Assembly: GCF_035593345.1 (NCBI RefSeq)
Contig: NZ_CP141606.1
Location: forward strand, 3,534,001-3,598,000
Direction: 5' to 3'
Length of the DNA: 64,000 bases
Source of the DNA: Lelliottia sp. JS-SCA-14
Lineage (GTDB): Bacteria; Pseudomonadota; Gammaproteobacteria; Enterobacterales; Enterobacteriaceae
Shown: one piece after another, positions 25,934-40,867 of the stretch
Position numbering within the stretch: the first letter of the stretch is position 1
Layout: the number at the start of each line of letters is the position of its first letter
Translations under genes and position numbers: made by a program
Notes under the pieces: generated by a model
Told to the model about the DNA's origin: nothing
Database searches by the model: none
What the model saw: only the letters and a program-made list of their open reading frames with translations

Positions 25934-28597
25934 ATGAGCCAGCGAGGGCTAGAAGCGCTACTCCGCCCTAAATCCATCGCCGTGATCGGTGCCTCCATGA
26001 AGCCCGATCGCGCGGGATATTTAATGATGCGCAACCTGCTGGCCGGTGGATTCAATGGCCCGGTCATGCCCGTCACCCCGGCGTATAAAGCCGTTCAGGG
26101 CGTGCTGGCGTGGCCTGACATACAAAGCCTGCCCTTCGTCCCCGATCTCGCCATCCTCTGTACTCATGCCAAACGCAACCTCACCCTGCTGGAAGCGCTG
26201 GGTGAGAAAGGGTGTAAAACCTGCATCATTCTCTCTTCGCCACCCGAACAGCAGGCAGAATTACTGGCCTGCGCGGGCCGGTATCAGATGCGCTTGCTTG
26301 GGCCTAACAGTCTGGGGCTTTTGGCTCCGTGGCAGGGATTGAACGCCAGTTTCTCTCCGGTACCGATTCGCAAAGGCAAACTGGCGTTTATCTCTCAGTC
26401 TGCCGCCGTGTCCAACACCATTCTCGACTGGGCGCAGCAGCGCGAAATGGGCTTTTCGTATTTCATCGCGCTGGGCGATAGCCTGGATATTGATGTCGAT
26501 GAACTGCTCGATTTCCTGGCGCGCGACAGTAAAACCAGCGCGATCCTTTTGTACCTCGAACATCTGAGCGATGCGCGACGCTTTGTCTCCGCCGCGCGCA
26601 GCGCCTCGCGTAACAAGCCGATCCTGGTCATCAAAAGTGGCCGTAGTCCTGCGGCGCAGCGTTTGCTGCAATCCCACTCGGGCATGGACCCTGCCTGGGA
26701 CGCCGCCATTCAACGCGCCGGTTTGCTGCGCGTTCAGGATACCCATGAGCTTTTCTCGGCGGTCGAAACGCTGAGCCATATGCGCCCATTGCGCGGTGAA
26801 AAGCTGATGATTGTCAGTAACGGCGCGGCACCGGCAGCGCTCGCTCTTGATGAACTGTGGTTACGCAACGGGAAACTCGCCACGCTCAGCGAAGAGACGC
26901 TGCAACATTTGCGTGACGCCCTGCCTGTGAGCGTGACGCCGGGGAATCCGCTGGATCTGCGGGACGATGCCAGCAGCGAGCGGTATATCAAGGCTATCTC
27001 GATACTGCTGGACAGCCAGGACATTGATGCCCTGATGGTGATCCATTCCCCCAGCGCCGCGGCGCCCGGCAGCCAGAGCGCACGCGCGCTGATCGATGCC
27101 GTTAAAAACCATCCGCGCGGAAAATATGTCACCCTGCTGACCAACTGGTGCGGGGAGTACTCCTCGCAGGAAGCTCGACGCCTGTTCAGCGAAGCGGGAT
27201 TGCCGACCTACCGCACGCCGGAAGGGACTATCACCGCATTTATGCATATGGTGGAATACCGCAGGAACCAGAAACAACTGCGAGAAACCCCGGCGTTGCC
27301 CGATAATCTGGCGGCTAATGCGACCGAAGCCCACAATCTGCTGCGCCAGGCCATTGAAGACGGAGCGTCGTCGCTGGATACCCATGAGGTACAACCGATT
27401 CTGGATGCCTACGGCATGAAAACCTTGCCGACCTGGATCGCGAGTGACAGCGCCGAGGCGGTGCATATTGCCGAACAGATTGGTTATCCGGTGGCGCTGA
27501 AGCTCCGGTCGCCTGATATTCCACATAAGTCGGATGTACAGGGCGTGATGCTCTATTTGCGTACCGCGGCAGAAGTGCAGCAGGCTGCCGAGGCGATTTT
27601 CGATCGCGTCAAAATGGCCTGGCCGCAGGCGAGAGTCCATGGGCTTTTGGTCCAGAGCATGGCGAACCGCGCCGGGGCGCAGGAACTCAGAGTGGTTGTG
27701 GAGCACGACCCGGTCTTTGGCCCGTTGATTATGCTGGGAGAAGGCGGTGTGGAGTGGCGACCGGAAGAGCAGGCTGTTGTCGCGCTCCCGCCGCTGAACA
27801 TGAATCTGGCGCGTTACCTGGTTATTCAGGCGATTAAGAGTAAAAAAATTCGCGGACGCAGCGCGCTCCAGCCTCTGGATATCGCCGGGCTGAGCCAGTT
27901 CCTGGTTCAGGTTTCAAACCTGATTGTCGATTGCGCTGAGATCCAGCGGCTGGATATCCATCCGCTTCTGGCGTCGGGCAATGAATTTATCGCCCTGGAC
28001 GTGACGCTGGATATCGCGCCGTTTACGGGCGATCGCGAAAGCCGACTGGCGATCCGCCCCTATCCCCTTCAACTGGAAGAGTGGGTGGAGATGAAAAATG
28101 GCGAGCAGGTGCTGTTTCGCCCTATCCTGCCCGAAGATGAGCCGCAGCTGCGGGCCTTCATCGCGCAAGTCACGAAGGAAGATTTGTACTATCGCTACTT
28201 CAGTGAAATCAGCGAATTTACCCATGATGATTTAGCCAATATGACCCAGATCGACTACGATCGGGAAATGGCATTTGTTGCCGTTCGCCATCGTGATGAA
28301 GGCGACGAGATCCTTGGGGTCACGCGGGCGATTTCCGATCCTGACAATGTGGATGCGGAATTTGCCGTGCTGGTTCGCTCCGATCTAAAAGGTCTTGGAC
28401 TTGGGCGGAGATTGCTGGAAAAACTGATTGGCTATACCCGAGATCACGGTTTGCTCTGCCTGAATGGCATTACTATGCCCCATAACCGCGGCATGATTAC
28501 TCTGGCGCGCAAACTCGGATTCGACGTGGATATTCAGCTGGACGAAGGGATTGTCGCCCTCTCGCTCCGTCTGGCATCGATGTCAACCCAGGAGTAA
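25934..28597 (+). CDS. pat: Protein lysine acetyltransferase Pat
   Basis: GNAT-type enzyme (also PatZ/Pka/YfiQ) that acetylates metabolic enzymes such as acetyl-CoA synthetase. It begins with a CoA-binding NDP-forming acyl-CoA-synthetase-like region (about residues 1-460), an ATP-grasp region (about 485-700), and a C-terminal GNAT domain (about 725-880) with GLGLGRRLLEKL acetyl-CoA loop. The ATG at 25934 follows CAGGAGA. Length is 887 against 886 residues; the upstream ORF extension lies over tapT and is rejected. Confidence 0.96.
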   Translation: MSQRGLEALLRPKSIAVIGASMKPDRAGYLMMRNLLAGGFNGPVMPVTPAYKAVQGVLAWPDIQSLPFVPDLAILCTHAKRNLTLLEALGEKGCKTCIILSSPPEQQAELLACAGRYQMRLLGPNSLGLLAPWQGLNASFSPVPIRKGKLAFISQSAAVSNTILDWAQQREMGFSYFIALGDSLDIDVDELLDFLARDSKTSAILLYLEHLSDARRFVSAARSASRNKPILVIKSGRSPAAQRLLQSHSGMDPAWDAAIQRAGLLRVQDTHELFSAVETLSHMRPLRGEKLMIVSNGAAPAALALDELWLRNGKLATLSEETLQHLRDALPVSVTPGNPLDLRDDASSERYIKAISILLDSQDIDALMVIHSPSAAAPGSQSARALIDAVKNHPRGKYVTLLTNWCGEYSSQEARRLFSEAGLPTYRTPEGTITAFMHMVEYRRNQKQLRETPALPDNLAANATEAHNLLRQAIEDGASSLDTHEVQPILDAYGMKTLPTWIASDSAEAVHIAEQIGYPVALKLRSPDIPHKSDVQGVMLYLRTAAEVQQAAEAIFDRVKMAWPQARVHGLLVQSMANRAGAQELRVVVEHDPVFGPLIMLGEGGVEWRPEEQAVVALPPLNMNLARYLVIQAIKSKKIRGRSALQPLDIAGLSQFLVQVSNLIVDCAEIQRLDIHPLLASGNEFIALDVTLDIAPFTGDRESRLAIRPYPLQLEEWVEMKNGEQVLFRPILPEDEPQLRAFIAQVTKEDLYYRYFSEISEFTHDDLANMTQIDYDREMAFVAVRHRDEGDEILGVTRAISDPDNVDAEFAVLVRSDLKGLGLGRRLLEKLIGYTRDHGLLCLNGITMPHNRGMITLARKLGFDVDIQLDEGIVALSLRLASMSTQE

Positions 28598-28707
28598 GGT
28601 ACTGGAAATGTTGACCACTTTAGCAAGTACTGGTGGTATCATTGTCCGCTTATGTTGTCTGCAGATGCCAGATAACCCTTCAATGAACAGAGAAGATACG
28701 CACTGTG

Positions 28708-30063
28708 ATGTTGTCAAAATTTAAGCGTAACAAACATCAACAACACCTTGCTCAACTACCGAAGATTTCTCAGTCAGTTGATGATGTCGAGTTCTTTTAC
28801 GCTCCCGCCCATTTCAGGGAGACGCTTCTGGAAAAGATTGCGAGTGCCACACAACGTATTTGTATTGTGGCGCTTTATCTTGAACAGGATGAAGGTGGAC
28901 GCGCGATTTTAAACGCGGTCTATGAAGCTAAACGCCAGCGCCCGGAACTGGACGTTCGTATCCTGGTTGACTGGCATCGTGCGCAACGCGGTCGAATTGG
29001 TGCGGCAGCGTCCAATACCAATGCGGACTGGTACTGCCGTATGGCGCAGGAAAACCCGAGCGTCGACGTGCGCGTTTACGGTGTACCCGTCAACACGCGT
29101 GAAGCCCTTGGCGTTCTGCATTTCAAAGGTTTCATCATTGATGACAGCGTCCTTTACAGCGGTGCGAGCCTCAATGACGTCTACCTGCATCAGCTCGATA
29201 AGTATCGCTATGACCGTTACCATCTGATCCGCAATGCGCAGATGGCGGACATCATGTTCAACTGGGTGGACCAAAACCTGGTGCATGGTCGTGGCGTGAA
29301 TCGCCTTGACGATCCTCATCGTCCAAAAAGCCCGGAAATCAAAAACGATATCCGTCTGTTCCGCCAGGAACTGCGCGATGCGGTTTATCATTTCCAGGGG
29401 GATGCGGATAACGAACAGCTCTCCGTGACACCTTTAGTCGGCCTGGGCAAATCCAGCCTGCTGAATAAGACCATCTACCATCTGATGCCGTGCGCAGAGC
29501 AGAAGCTGACAATCTGTACGCCGTACTTCAACTTACCGGCGATACTGGTCCGCAATATTATTCAGCTGCTGCGCGATGGTAAAAAAGTCGAAATCATCGT
29601 CGGGGACAAAACCGCTAACGACTTCTTCATCCCTGAAGATCAGCCGTTTAAGATCATCGGTGCGCTGCCGTACTTGTATGAGATCAACCTCCGTCGTTTC
29701 CTGAGCCGCCTGCAGTATTACGTTAATACCGACCAACTGGTAGTGCGCCTCTGGAAAGATGAGGACAACAGCTATCACCTGAAAGGGATGTGGGTTGACG
29801 ATGACTGGATGCTGCTGACCGGGAATAACCTCAACCCGCGCGCCTGGCGTCTGGATCTGGAAAACGCCATTCTGATCCACGATCCTCGGCATGAGCTTTC
29901 GGCCCAGCGCGAGCGTGAGCTCGAATTGATTCGTACCCATACGACGACCGTGCGTCACTACCGCGATTTGCAGAGCATTGCCGATTATCCGGTGAAAGTG
30001 CGTAAGCTTATCCGCCGGTTACGTCGTATTCGTATCGACCGCCTCATCAGCCGTATTCTGTAA
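28708..30063 (+). CDS. pssA: CDP-diacylglycerol--serine O-phosphatidyltransferase
   Basis: Makes phosphatidylserine, the precursor of phosphatidylethanolamine; a peripheral membrane enzyme of the phospholipase D superfamily. The two HKD-type motifs are [17 protein letters not shown] (about residue 138) and [18 protein letters not shown] (about 357). The last 25 residues are very basic. Start: an ATG at 28708 is directly preceded by an in-frame GTG at 28705; the ATG gives 451 residues, as in E. coli. Confidence 0.97.
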   Translation: MLSKFKRNKHQQHLAQLPKISQSVDDVEFFYAPAHFRETLLEKIASATQRICIVALYLEQDEGGRAILNAVYEAKRQRPELDVRILVDWHRAQRGRIGAAASNTNADWYCRMAQENPSVDVRVYGVPVNTREALGVLHFKGFIIDDSVLYSGASLNDVYLHQLDKYRYDRYHLIRNAQMADIMFNWVDQNLVHGRGVNRLDDPHRPKSPEIKNDIRLFRQELRDAVYHFQGDADNEQLSVTPLVGLGKSSLLNKTIYHLMPCAEQKLTICTPYFNLPAILVRNIIQLLRDGKKVEIIVGDKTANDFFIPEDQPFKIIGALPYLYEINLRRFLSRLQYYVNTDQLVVRLWKDEDNSYHLKGMWVDDDWMLLTGNNLNPRAWRLDLENAILIHDPRHELSAQRERELELIRTHTTTVRHYRDLQSIADYPVKVRKLIRRLRRIRIDRLISRIL

Positions 30064-30069
30064 CGAACC

Positions 30070-30097
30070 AGCCCTGTCATCGACGGGGCTTTTTTTG
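30070..30097 (+). terminator. Terminator of pssA
   Basis: AGCCCTGTC-ATC-GACGGGGCT followed by seven T residues. The Shine-Dalgarno of yfiM (GGAG, 30097-30100) begins directly at the end of the T-run. Confidence 0.93.
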
Positions 30098-30106
30098 GAG
30101 TCCGTT

Positions 30107-30430
30107 ATGCGAATCTTCCTCCTGCTCTCTCCCCTCTTGCTTTCAGGTTGCAGCCATATGGCCAACGACAGCTGGCAAGGTCAGGATAAGGCCCAGCACT
30201 TTATCGCCTCGGCAATGCTCTCTGCCGCCGGGAATGAAGTCGCACAACATCAGGGCTATAGCCGCGATCGTAGCGCCGTTTACGGGTTCATGTTCTCTGT
30301 CAGTCTTGGCGCGTCAAAAGAGTTATGGGATAGCCGCCCTGCGGGGAGCGGCTGGAGCTGGAAAGATTTTGCCTGGGATGTCGCAGGTGCCACAACCGGC
30401 TATGCGGTGTGGCAACTGGCTCACTATTAA
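30107..30430 (+). CDS. yfiM: Putative lipoprotein YfiM
   Basis: Small predicted lipoprotein of unknown function. The signal peptide ends in the lipobox LLSGC with Cys15, so the mature protein would be lipid-anchored. Conserved blocks are [19 protein letters not shown] and [19 protein letters not shown], shared with E. coli YfiM. The start at 30107 follows GGAG and gives 107 residues. Its stop overlaps the convergent kgtP stop by four bases. Confidence 0.9.
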   Translation: MRIFLLLSPLLLSGCSHMANDSWQGQDKAQHFIASAMLSAAGNEVAQHQGYSRDRSAVYGFMFSVSLGASKELWDSRPAGSGWSWKDFAWDVAGATTGYAVWQLAHY

Positions 30431-31722
30431 AGACGGATCCCTTTCCCTCTGCGGTGTAGCATCAGGGAGACAATAAATGCGAGCACGCCCATCACAGTGA
30501 CGTACCAGAAGAAGGTGCTTTCACTGCCGACCGACTTCAGTGTTAGCGCGACATATTCCGCCGAGCCGCCAAAGAGTGCATTCGCCACAGCATAAGACAA
30601 TCCCACACCTAGCGCACGGACCTGAGCGGGGAACATTTCTGCTTTTAATATTCCGCTGATCGAGGTGTAAAAACTGACGATCACCATCGCCACCATGACG
30701 AGTGCGAAAGCGGCATAGGGAGAGGAAACGTGTTGCAGCGCGGTCAGGATTGGGACAGTACAAAGGGCAGATAATCCGCCAAAGATAAGCATTGATGTCC
30801 GCCGCCCAATTCTGTCTGACAGCGCACCGATCAATGGCTGAATGAGCATAAACACAAACAGTGCGGCAGTCATAACAACACTGGCCACATTCGCGTGCAT
30901 CCCGGTGGTGTTGACCAGATACTTCTGCATGTAGGTTGTGAAGGTGTAGAAACTCAGGGAACCGCCAGCGGTAAACCCTAATACCATCACAAAGGCTTTC
31001 CGGTTACGCCATAATCCTTTCAACGATCCGGCCTCTTTCAGTGCCCTCACCTCTTTTTGCGAGGTTTCATCCAGTTGACGACGCAGCCACAAGGCGACGA
31101 CAGCCAGAACGGCCCCCATCGCGAACGGAATTCGCCATCCCCAGGCATGTAACTGTTCATCGGTCAGGATTTGCTGCAGAACAACGACCACCAGAATGGC
31201 CAGCAGTTGTCCGCCGATCAAAGTGACATACTGGAAGGAGGCGTAAAAACCTTTACGCCCTTCAACGGCGACCTCACTCATGTACGTCGCGCTTGTACCG
31301 TATTCGCCACCGACGGAGAGCCCCTGGAACAAACGAGCCAAAAGCAACAGTGCGGGTGCCCACGTACCGATAGTGTCATAACCTGGCAGACAGGCGATCA
31401 CCAGCGATCCCAGACACATCATGCAAACGGAGATCAGCATGGAGGTTTTACGCCCCTGCCGGTCTGCAATACGGCCAAACAGCCAGCCACCAATCGGGCG
31501 CATCAGGAATCCGGCAGCAAATACCCCTGCGGTTTGCAGCAACTGAGTCGTGGTGTTTCCGGACGGGAAAAAGATATGGGCAAAATAGAGGGAACAAAAT
31601 GAGTAAACGTAGAAGTCGAACCACTCGACCAGATTACCCGATGAGGCACTGACGATCGCCCATACCCTGCGTCGGGTATCACTGTCAGCCAGCGTCCCGT
31701 TCGATGTGATGCTTTCGGCCAT
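30427..31722 (-). CDS. kgtP: α-Ketoglutarate permease
   Basis: Proton symporter of the major facilitator superfamily (sugar-porter-like branch) that imports 2-oxoglutarate. Twelve hydrophobic segments are visible. MFS loop motifs [12 protein letters not shown] and the later DRIGRRTS are intact. Length is 431 against 432 residues. The 31723-31890 stretch upstream is AT-rich and holds its promoter; I see no gene there. Confidence 0.96.
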   Translation of the reverse strand: MAESITSNGTLADSDTRRRVWAIVSASSGNLVEWFDFYVYSFCSLYFAHIFFPSGNTTTQLLQTAGVFAAGFLMRPIGGWLFGRIADRQGRKTSMLISVCMMCLGSLVIACLPGYDTIGTWAPALLLLARLFQGLSVGGEYGTSATYMSEVAVEGRKGFYASFQYVTLIGGQLLAILVVVVLQQILTDEQLHAWGWRIPFAMGAVLAVVALWLRRQLDETSQKEVRALKEAGSLKGLWRNRKAFVMVLGFTAGGSLSFYTFTTYMQKYLVNTTGMHANVASVVMTAALFVFMLIQPLIGALSDRIGRRTSMLIFGGLSALCTVPILTALQHVSSPYAAFALVMVAMVIVSFYTSISGILKAEMFPAQVRALGVGLSYAVANALFGGSAEYVALTLKSVGSESTFFWYVTVMGVLAFIVSLMLHRRGKGIRL

Positions 31723-31899
31723 TTTACTGTGCTCCTGCCATAAGACTTAAGCGTGTTGGGCGCTGAATGCCCCAATCATTTAGTAAATGAAATGTTATAT
31801 TTTTGTTATATTTAACATTGTGATTTACGTCGCACATTTACTTAGCAGGATAAGCGATTAGGAGGAGTTCGAGAAATGGTGTTTAACGACAAAAACGCG

Positions 31900-31924
31900 A
31901 AAAGGCCATCCTTTCGGATGGCCT
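31900..31924 (-). terminator. Terminator of the rRNA operon
   Basis: GGCCATCC-GAAA-GGATGGCC followed by TTTT when read on the minus strand, 14 nt after the 5S 3' end. Confidence 0.92.
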
Positions 31925-31937
31925 CTTCACTTAATTG

Positions 31938-32057
31938 ATGCCTGGCAGTTCCCTACTCTCACATGGGGAGACCCCACACTACCATCGGCGCTACGGCGTT
32001 TCACTTCTGAGTTCGGCATGGGGTCAGGTGGGACCACCGCGCTAAAGCCGCCAGGCA
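31938..32057 (-). rRNA. rrf: 5S ribosomal RNA
   Basis: 120-nt gene whose minus strand begins TGCCTGGCGGCTTTAGCGCG and ends with TGCCAGGCAT, the complementary ends of enterobacterial 5S rRNA. It is the last gene of the operon. Confidence 0.98.
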
Positions 32058-32155
32058 AATTCTGTTTTATCAACACGCATCTCTGCACGCTGATTAATCT
32101 GTTATCAGGCTGAAAATCGTCGTCTCTGCTTTCGCCAAAACATCTTCGGCGTTGT

Positions 32156-35060
<2,905 letters not shown>

Positions 35061-35191
35061 TCACAACCCGAAGATGTTTCGTAAAACATCTCGTGTTGCG
35101 AAAATTTGAGAGACTCGAACACACCGTCACTCTGTTCTTATTACGGAGAACAGACGCAGCGTGTCGTTTCAATTTTCAGCTTGATCCAGAT

Positions 35192-35204
35192 TTTTAAAGA
35201 GCAA
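35192..35204 (-). promoter_or_regulatory. boxA antitermination site in the 16S-23S spacer
   Basis: Minus-strand TTGCTCTTTAAAAA matches the rrn spacer boxA, which recruits NusB/NusE to keep transcription processive into 23S. Confidence 0.8.
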
Positions 35205-35276
35205 ATATCTCAAACATGACTCGGAAGTCAGTTTTGAGATATTGAGGCAGGTGACTTTCACTCACAAACCAGCAAG

Positions 35277-35352
35277 TGGCGTCCCCTAGGGGATTCGAAC
35301 CCCTGTTACCGCCGTGAAAGGGCGGTGTCCTGGGCCTCTAGACGAAGGGGAC
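35277..35352 (-). tRNA. gltT: tRNA-Glu (anticodon UUC)
   Basis: A 76-nt gene from GTCCCCTTCGTCTAGAGGCC to the encoded CCA end. Acceptor stem, D loop, T loop (TTCGAAT) and anticodon UUC (35318-35316, complement) are visible. A single tRNA-Glu in the spacer is the arrangement of E. coli rrnB, rrnC, rrnE and rrnG; the numbered symbol is nominal. Confidence 0.97.
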
Positions 35353-35394
35353 GTGTAGTCTCAATCGCAAGACGCCTTGCTATTTACTTTTCAT

Positions 35395-35409
35395 CAGACA
35401 ATCTGTGTG
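35395..35409 (-). repeat. 3' arm of the 16S precursor processing stem
   Basis: Plus-strand CAGACAATCTGTGTG is the exact reverse complement of the leader arm at 37089-37103. The two arms bracket 16S and would pair in the precursor as an RNase III substrate. Confidence 0.85.
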
Positions 35410-35436
35410 AGCACTACAAAGGCAGGTTCTTTCAGG

Positions 35437-36976
<1,540 letters not shown>

Positions 36977-37088
36977 AAGTTTGATGCTCGTGAATTAAAC
37001 TTCGTAATGAATTACGTATGTTCACTCAGAGACTTTGGTATTCATTTAGCGTCTTGCGACGTTTAGAATCCATGTCACTTTGAGTGCC

Positions 37089-37103
37089 CACACAGATTGT
37101 CTG
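37089..37103 (-). repeat. 5' arm of the 16S precursor processing stem
   Basis: CACACAGATTGTCTG on the plus strand pairs perfectly over 15 bp with the arm at 35395-35409. Confidence 0.85.
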
Positions 37104-37109
37104 ATAAAT

Positions 37110-37121
37110 TGTTAAAGAGCA
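37110..37121 (-). promoter_or_regulatory. rrn leader boxA
   Basis: Minus-strand TGCTCTTTAACA is the canonical leader boxA for rRNA antitermination. Confidence 0.88.
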
Positions 37122-37159
37122 GTGCAACGCGGCTTTCGCTCACCGTTGCGAGGTCCCGT

Positions 37160-37187
37160 ATAATACGTTTTCCTCATTCAGAGTCAA
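37160..37187 (-). promoter_or_regulatory. rRNA operon promoter P2
   Basis: TTGACT (37187-37182) and TATTAT (37165-37160) with 16-bp spacing on the minus strand, matching rrn P2 promoters. Confidence 0.85.
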
Positions 37188-37264
37188 GCGTTTAATTTCG
37201 CTTTTCTCTGTCGGCGTTCATCGCTGAACCCCTGCTGCTACGGCGGCTTGCGTGCCGTTGTTCC

Positions 37265-37308
37265 GTGTCAGTGGAGGCGCATTATAGGGAGTTATTCTGA
37301 GGCTGCAA
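37265..37308 (-). promoter_or_regulatory. rRNA operon promoter P1
   Basis: TTGCAG (37308-37303), 16 bp, TATAAT (37286-37281), then the GC-rich discriminator GCGCCTCC typical of stringently controlled rrn P1. It lies about 120 bp upstream of P2. The AT-rich stretch at 37310-37380 would hold UP-element and Fis sites. The whole 36977-37432 gap is leader, promoters and the clpB terminator. Confidence 0.88.
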
Positions 37309-37390
37309 GTGTAAATCAGAAAACAATGACTGACTGCTCACTTTCCAGGCAAATAATATCCCGGACATTGAGTTTCGCCTGGTTTTTAAA

Positions 37391-37420
37391 CAAAAACGAG
37401 CCCCGCAGGGCTCGTTTTTC
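37391..37420 (-). terminator. Terminator of clpB
   Basis: ACGAGCCC and GGGCTCGT arms around a 4-nt loop, with A-run before and T-run after, just past the clpB stop. Confidence 0.93.
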
Positions 37421-37432
37421 AGGTTTTGTGAA

Positions 37433-40006
37433 TTACTGCACGGCCACAATTCGGTCTTCGTTCACTTCGAGACGAATGACTTTCCCTGGAATCAGCTCCC
37501 CGGAAAGAATTTGCTGTGCCAGTGGGTTTTCAATCTGCTGCTGGATAGCACGTTTCAGAGGACGCGCCCCGTAAACCGGATCGTAACCATTCGCACTCAA
37601 CAGTTTCAGCGCGTCGTCGGAGATATGGATCTCGTACCCACGCTCTTCGAGACGTTTATACAAACGCTGCAGCTGAATCTGCGCAATAGAAGCAATGTGT
37701 TTTTCCCCAAGCGGGTGGAACACGACCACTTCATCAATACGGTTAATGAACTCCGGACGGAAGCTATGGCTAACCACGCCCAGCACCAGATCTTTCATAT
37801 GACCGTAATCCAGCTCGCCGAAACGTTCCTGAATCAAATCGGAACCCAGGTTCGAGGTCATGATCACCACGGTGTTGCGGAAATCGACCGTTCTCCCCTG
37901 CCCGTCAGTCAGACGACCATCGTCCAGAACCTGCAGCAAGATGTTGAAAACATCCGGATGCGCTTTTTCCACTTCATCTAACAAGATGACGGAATAAGGA
38001 CGACGACGAACCGCTTCAGTCAGGTAACCCCCTTCTTCATACCCGACATATCCTGGAGGCGCACCGACCAGACGCGAGACAGAGTGTTTCTCCATAAACT
38101 CGGACATATCGATACGCACCATCGCGTCGTCGCTATCGAACATAAAGTTCGCCAGGGTTTTACACAGCTCGGTCTTACCCACACCGGTCGGCCCCAGGAA
38201 CAGGAACGAACCAATCGGACGATTAGGATCGGACAAGCCCGCGCGGCTACGACGAATTGCATTCGATACCGCTTCGACGGCCTCATCCTGGCCGATGACA
38301 CGGTGATGAAGATCATGTTCCATCCGCAGCAGTTTTTCGCGTTCACCTTCCAGCATGCGGGCAACCGGGATCCCCGTCCAGCGCGCCAGTACATCGGCAA
38401 TTTCCACATCCGTCACTTTATTACGCAGCAGACGCATGGTTTTGCCTTCTGACTGCGTCGCCATCTCCAGCTGTTTTTCCAGTTCCGGAATTTTGCCGTA
38501 CTGCAGCTCAGACATACGCGCCAGGTCGCCCACGCGACGCGCCTGCTCAATGGCAATTTTCGCCTGCTCAAGCTCAGCCTTGATCGTCTGGGTGCCCGAA
38601 AGCGACGCTTTCTCAGCTTTCCACTCTTCTTCTAATTCGGAATACTGACGCTCTTTGTCGTCCAGCTCCTCATTGAGCATATCCAGACGTTTTTTACTCG
38701 CCTCATCAGACTCTTTCTTCAGCGCCTGCTGTTCAAGCTTGAGCTGAATGATCCTGCGGTCGAGTCTGTCGAGCTCTTCCGGTTTCGAGTCTATCTGCAT
38801 GCGAATGCTGGATGCCGCCTCATCAATCAGGTCGATGGCTTTATCCGGCAGTTGCCTGTCAGCGATATAGCGATGAGACAATGTGGCAGCCGCCACAATC
38901 GCCGGGTCCGTAATCTGCACATGGTGATGCAACTCATAGCGCTCTTTCAGACCACGCAAGATTGCGATGGTGTCTTCCACCGTCGGTTCAGCCACGAACA
39001 CTTTCTGGAATCGACGTTCCAGCGCGGCGTCTTTTTCAATGTACTGGCGATACTCATCGAGCGTAGTCGCGCCGACGCAGTGCAGTTCACCGCGAGCCAG
39101 AGCCGGTTTCAGCATGTTCCCGGCGTCCATTGCGCCATCGGCTTTACCGGCACCGACCATGGTGTGCAATTCGTCGATGAACAGAATGACATTCCCTTCC
39201 TGTTTCGACAGATCGTTAAGCACGCCTTTTAAACGCTCTTCGAATTCACCGCGGTATTTTGCCCCCGCCACCAGCGAACCCATATCCAGCGCCAGCACTC
39301 GGCGGCCTTTCAGCCCTTCCGGCACTTCGCCGTTGACAATACGCTGGGCCAGACCTTCGACGATGGCAGTTTTACCGACGCCCGGTTCCCCAATCAGTAC
39401 CGGGTTGTTTTTAGTACGACGCTGCAGTACCTGAATGGTACGGCGAATCTCTTCGTCACGACCGATCACTGGATCGAGCTTGCCTTGTTCCGCACGCTCA
39501 GTCAGATCGACCGTATATTTCTTCAAAGCCTGACGTTGGTCTTCGGCTCCCTGATCGTTCACGCTTTCACCTCCACGCATTTTTTCAATCGCCTGAGTCA
39601 CACTGGCGGTTGTCGCACCGGATGATTTCAGCAGATCGGTCAGCGTACCGCGTGATTCAAGCGCCGCCAGAACAAAGAGTTCCGACGAGATAAAGTTGTC
39701 CCCACGTTTTTGCGCCAGCTTGTCGCAAAGATTCAGCACGCGCACCAGATCCTGAGAAGGCTGAACATCCCCACCGGTGCCTTCCACCTGTGGCAGACGG
39801 CTCAGTGCCTGATCGATAGCCGTGCGCAGCTCGCCAGCATTAATGCCAGCAGACGTAAGTAAAGGACGTACCGATCCCCCTTCCTGATTCAGCAAGGCGC
39901 TCATTAAATGAAGAGGTTCGATAAATTGGTTGTCGTGCCCCAGTGCGAGAGACTGGGCATCGGCGAGAGCAAGCTGGAATTTATTAGTAAGACGATCCAG
40001 ACGCAT
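37433..40006 (-). CDS. clpB: ATP-dependent disaggregase ClpB
   Basis: Hsp104-family AAA+ machine that, with DnaK/DnaJ/GrpE, extracts polypeptides from aggregates. Order: N domain (1 to ~145), NBD1 with Walker A GEPGVGKT (~206), coiled-coil M domain (~410-525), NBD2 with Walker A GPTGVGKT (~605) and [11 protein letters not shown]alker B. ATG at 40006 ([10 protein letters not shown]) gives 857 residues, as in E. coli. A σ32 promoter and an internal start are both visible. Confidence 0.98.
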   Translation of the reverse strand: MRLDRLTNKFQLALADAQSLALGHDNQFIEPLHLMSALLNQEGGSVRPLLTSAGINAGELRTAIDQALSRLPQVEGTGGDVQPSQDLVRVLNLCDKLAQKRGDNFISSELFVLAALESRGTLTDLLKSSGATTASVTQAIEKMRGGESVNDQGAEDQRQALKKYTVDLTERAEQGKLDPVIGRDEEIRRTIQVLQRRTKNNPVLIGEPGVGKTAIVEGLAQRIVNGEVPEGLKGRRVLALDMGSLVAGAKYRGEFEERLKGVLNDLSKQEGNVILFIDELHTMVGAGKADGAMDAGNMLKPALARGELHCVGATTLDEYRQYIEKDAALERRFQKVFVAEPTVEDTIAILRGLKERYELHHHVQITDPAIVAAATLSHRYIADRQLPDKAIDLIDEAASSIRMQIDSKPEELDRLDRRIIQLKLEQQALKKESDEASKKRLDMLNEELDDKERQYSELEEEWKAEKASLSGTQTIKAELEQAKIAIEQARRVGDLARMSELQYGKIPELEKQLEMATQSEGKTMRLLRNKVTDVEIADVLARWTGIPVARMLEGEREKLLRMEHDLHHRVIGQDEAVEAVSNAIRRSRAGLSDPNRPIGSFLFLGPTGVGKTELCKTLANFMFDSDDAMVRIDMSEFMEKHSVSRLVGAPPGYVGYEEGGYLTEAVRRRPYSVILLDEVEKAHPDVFNILLQVLDDGRLTDGQGRTVDFRNTVVIMTSNLGSDLIQERFGELDYGHMKDLVLGVVSHSFRPEFINRIDEVVVFHPLGEKHIASIAQIQLQRLYKRLEERGYEIHISDDALKLLSANGYDPVYGARPLKRAIQQQIENPLAQQILSGELIPGKVIRLEVNEDRIVAVQ
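39560..39575 (-). promoter_or_regulatory. Internal translation start for ClpB-ΔN
   Basis: Within clpB, GGAGGTGAAAGC precedes a GTG at 39562-39560, which is codon 149. E. coli makes a short ClpB from GTG at codon 149; the same site and its strong Shine-Dalgarno are kept. Confidence 0.8.
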
Positions 40007-40044
40007 AACTCCTCCCATAACAGGTCAAATTTGCTACTGGAGAT

Positions 40045-40073
40045 TAAATGAGGTCATCCCTCAATTATTCAAG
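40045..40073 (-). promoter_or_regulatory. σ32 heat-shock promoter of clpB
   Basis: Minus strand CTTGAAT (40073-40067), 13 bp, CCTCATTTA (40053-40045), matching the σ32 consensus and the known E. coli clpB promoter. Confidence 0.88.
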
Positions 40074-40135
40074 GTTAATGACCTGAATTATGCGAAAAGA
40101 AAACGGCGCGTGCCGGATCGTCTTGATTCGTTAGG

Positions 40136-40867
40136 TTATATCAGCCAAATGAAACTTGCCATACGACCTGTGGTTTTGTCGCGACGATAAGAGAAAAAAT
40201 CACCCTTTTCGGTGAAGGTACAGCGATCGCCACCGAAGATCTGCGTCACACCGACATTGCCCAGACGCTGACGGGCAAGCTGATAGATATCGGCCAGATA
40301 TTTATCCCCTGTCGGTTGGAACGCGCTGACGGCTTGCGGATCTTGTTCGATAAAGGCTTCCCGCACTTCAGGGCCGACTTCAAAAGCCATCGCACCGATG
40401 GCCGGACCGAGCCATGCGATGATATTGCCTGGAGCATCATCAAAGCAGGCGACCGTCTCTTCCAGCACACCCGCGCACAGCCCCCGCCATCCGGCATGGG
40501 CTGCGGCCACTTCGGTGCCCGCACGGTTACAAAACAGAACCGGCAAACAGTCGGCGGTCATCACGGCACAAACTGTCCCGGGCGTATTGCTGTAGGATGC
40601 ATCGGCGCGTTTAGAAGCATAGGGTTCCCCCGTCAGCTTCAACACATCTTTGCCGTGCACCTGCTCAAGCCATACGGGTTTTGACGGCAAATTCCCTGCC
40701 GCAAACATGCGCTTGCGATTCTCTTCAACGTCTTCAGGGTTATCACCACAGTGAGCCCCCAGATTCAATGACGCCCATGCATCGTGGCTCACGCCACCCA
40801 CACGGGTTGAGCTACAGGCTGCCACGCCTGCAGGAATTGGCCACTCCGGGACAATCAGTTTGGTCAT
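40136..40867 (-). CDS. pgeF: Peptidoglycan editing factor PgeF (YfiH)
   Basis: Laccase-domain zinc enzyme that removes misincorporated L-Ser from peptidoglycan precursors. Metal-site motifs EQVHG, TADCLPVLF and AAHAGWRG supply the conserved His/Cys/His. Length is 243, as in E. coli. Its ATG overlaps the rluD stop by four bases, so rluD and pgeF are coupled. Confidence 0.95.
   Translation of the reverse strand: MTKLIVPEWPIPAGVAACSSTRVGGVSHDAWASLNLGAHCGDNPEDVEENRKRMFAAGNLPSKPVWLEQVHGKDVLKLTGEPYASKRADASYSNTPGTVCAVMTADCLPVLFCNRAGTEVAAAHAGWRGLCAGVLEETVACFDDAPGNIIAWLGPAIGAMAFEVGPEVREAFIEQDPQAVSAFQPTGDKYLADIYQLARQRLGNVGVTQIFGGDRCTFTEKGDFFSYRRDKTTGRMASFIWLI

Noticed and set aside
38020..38409. 129-codon minus-strand frame inside clpB
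   Set aside because: It is an alternate-frame shadow of NBD2 of clpB with no independent start signal.
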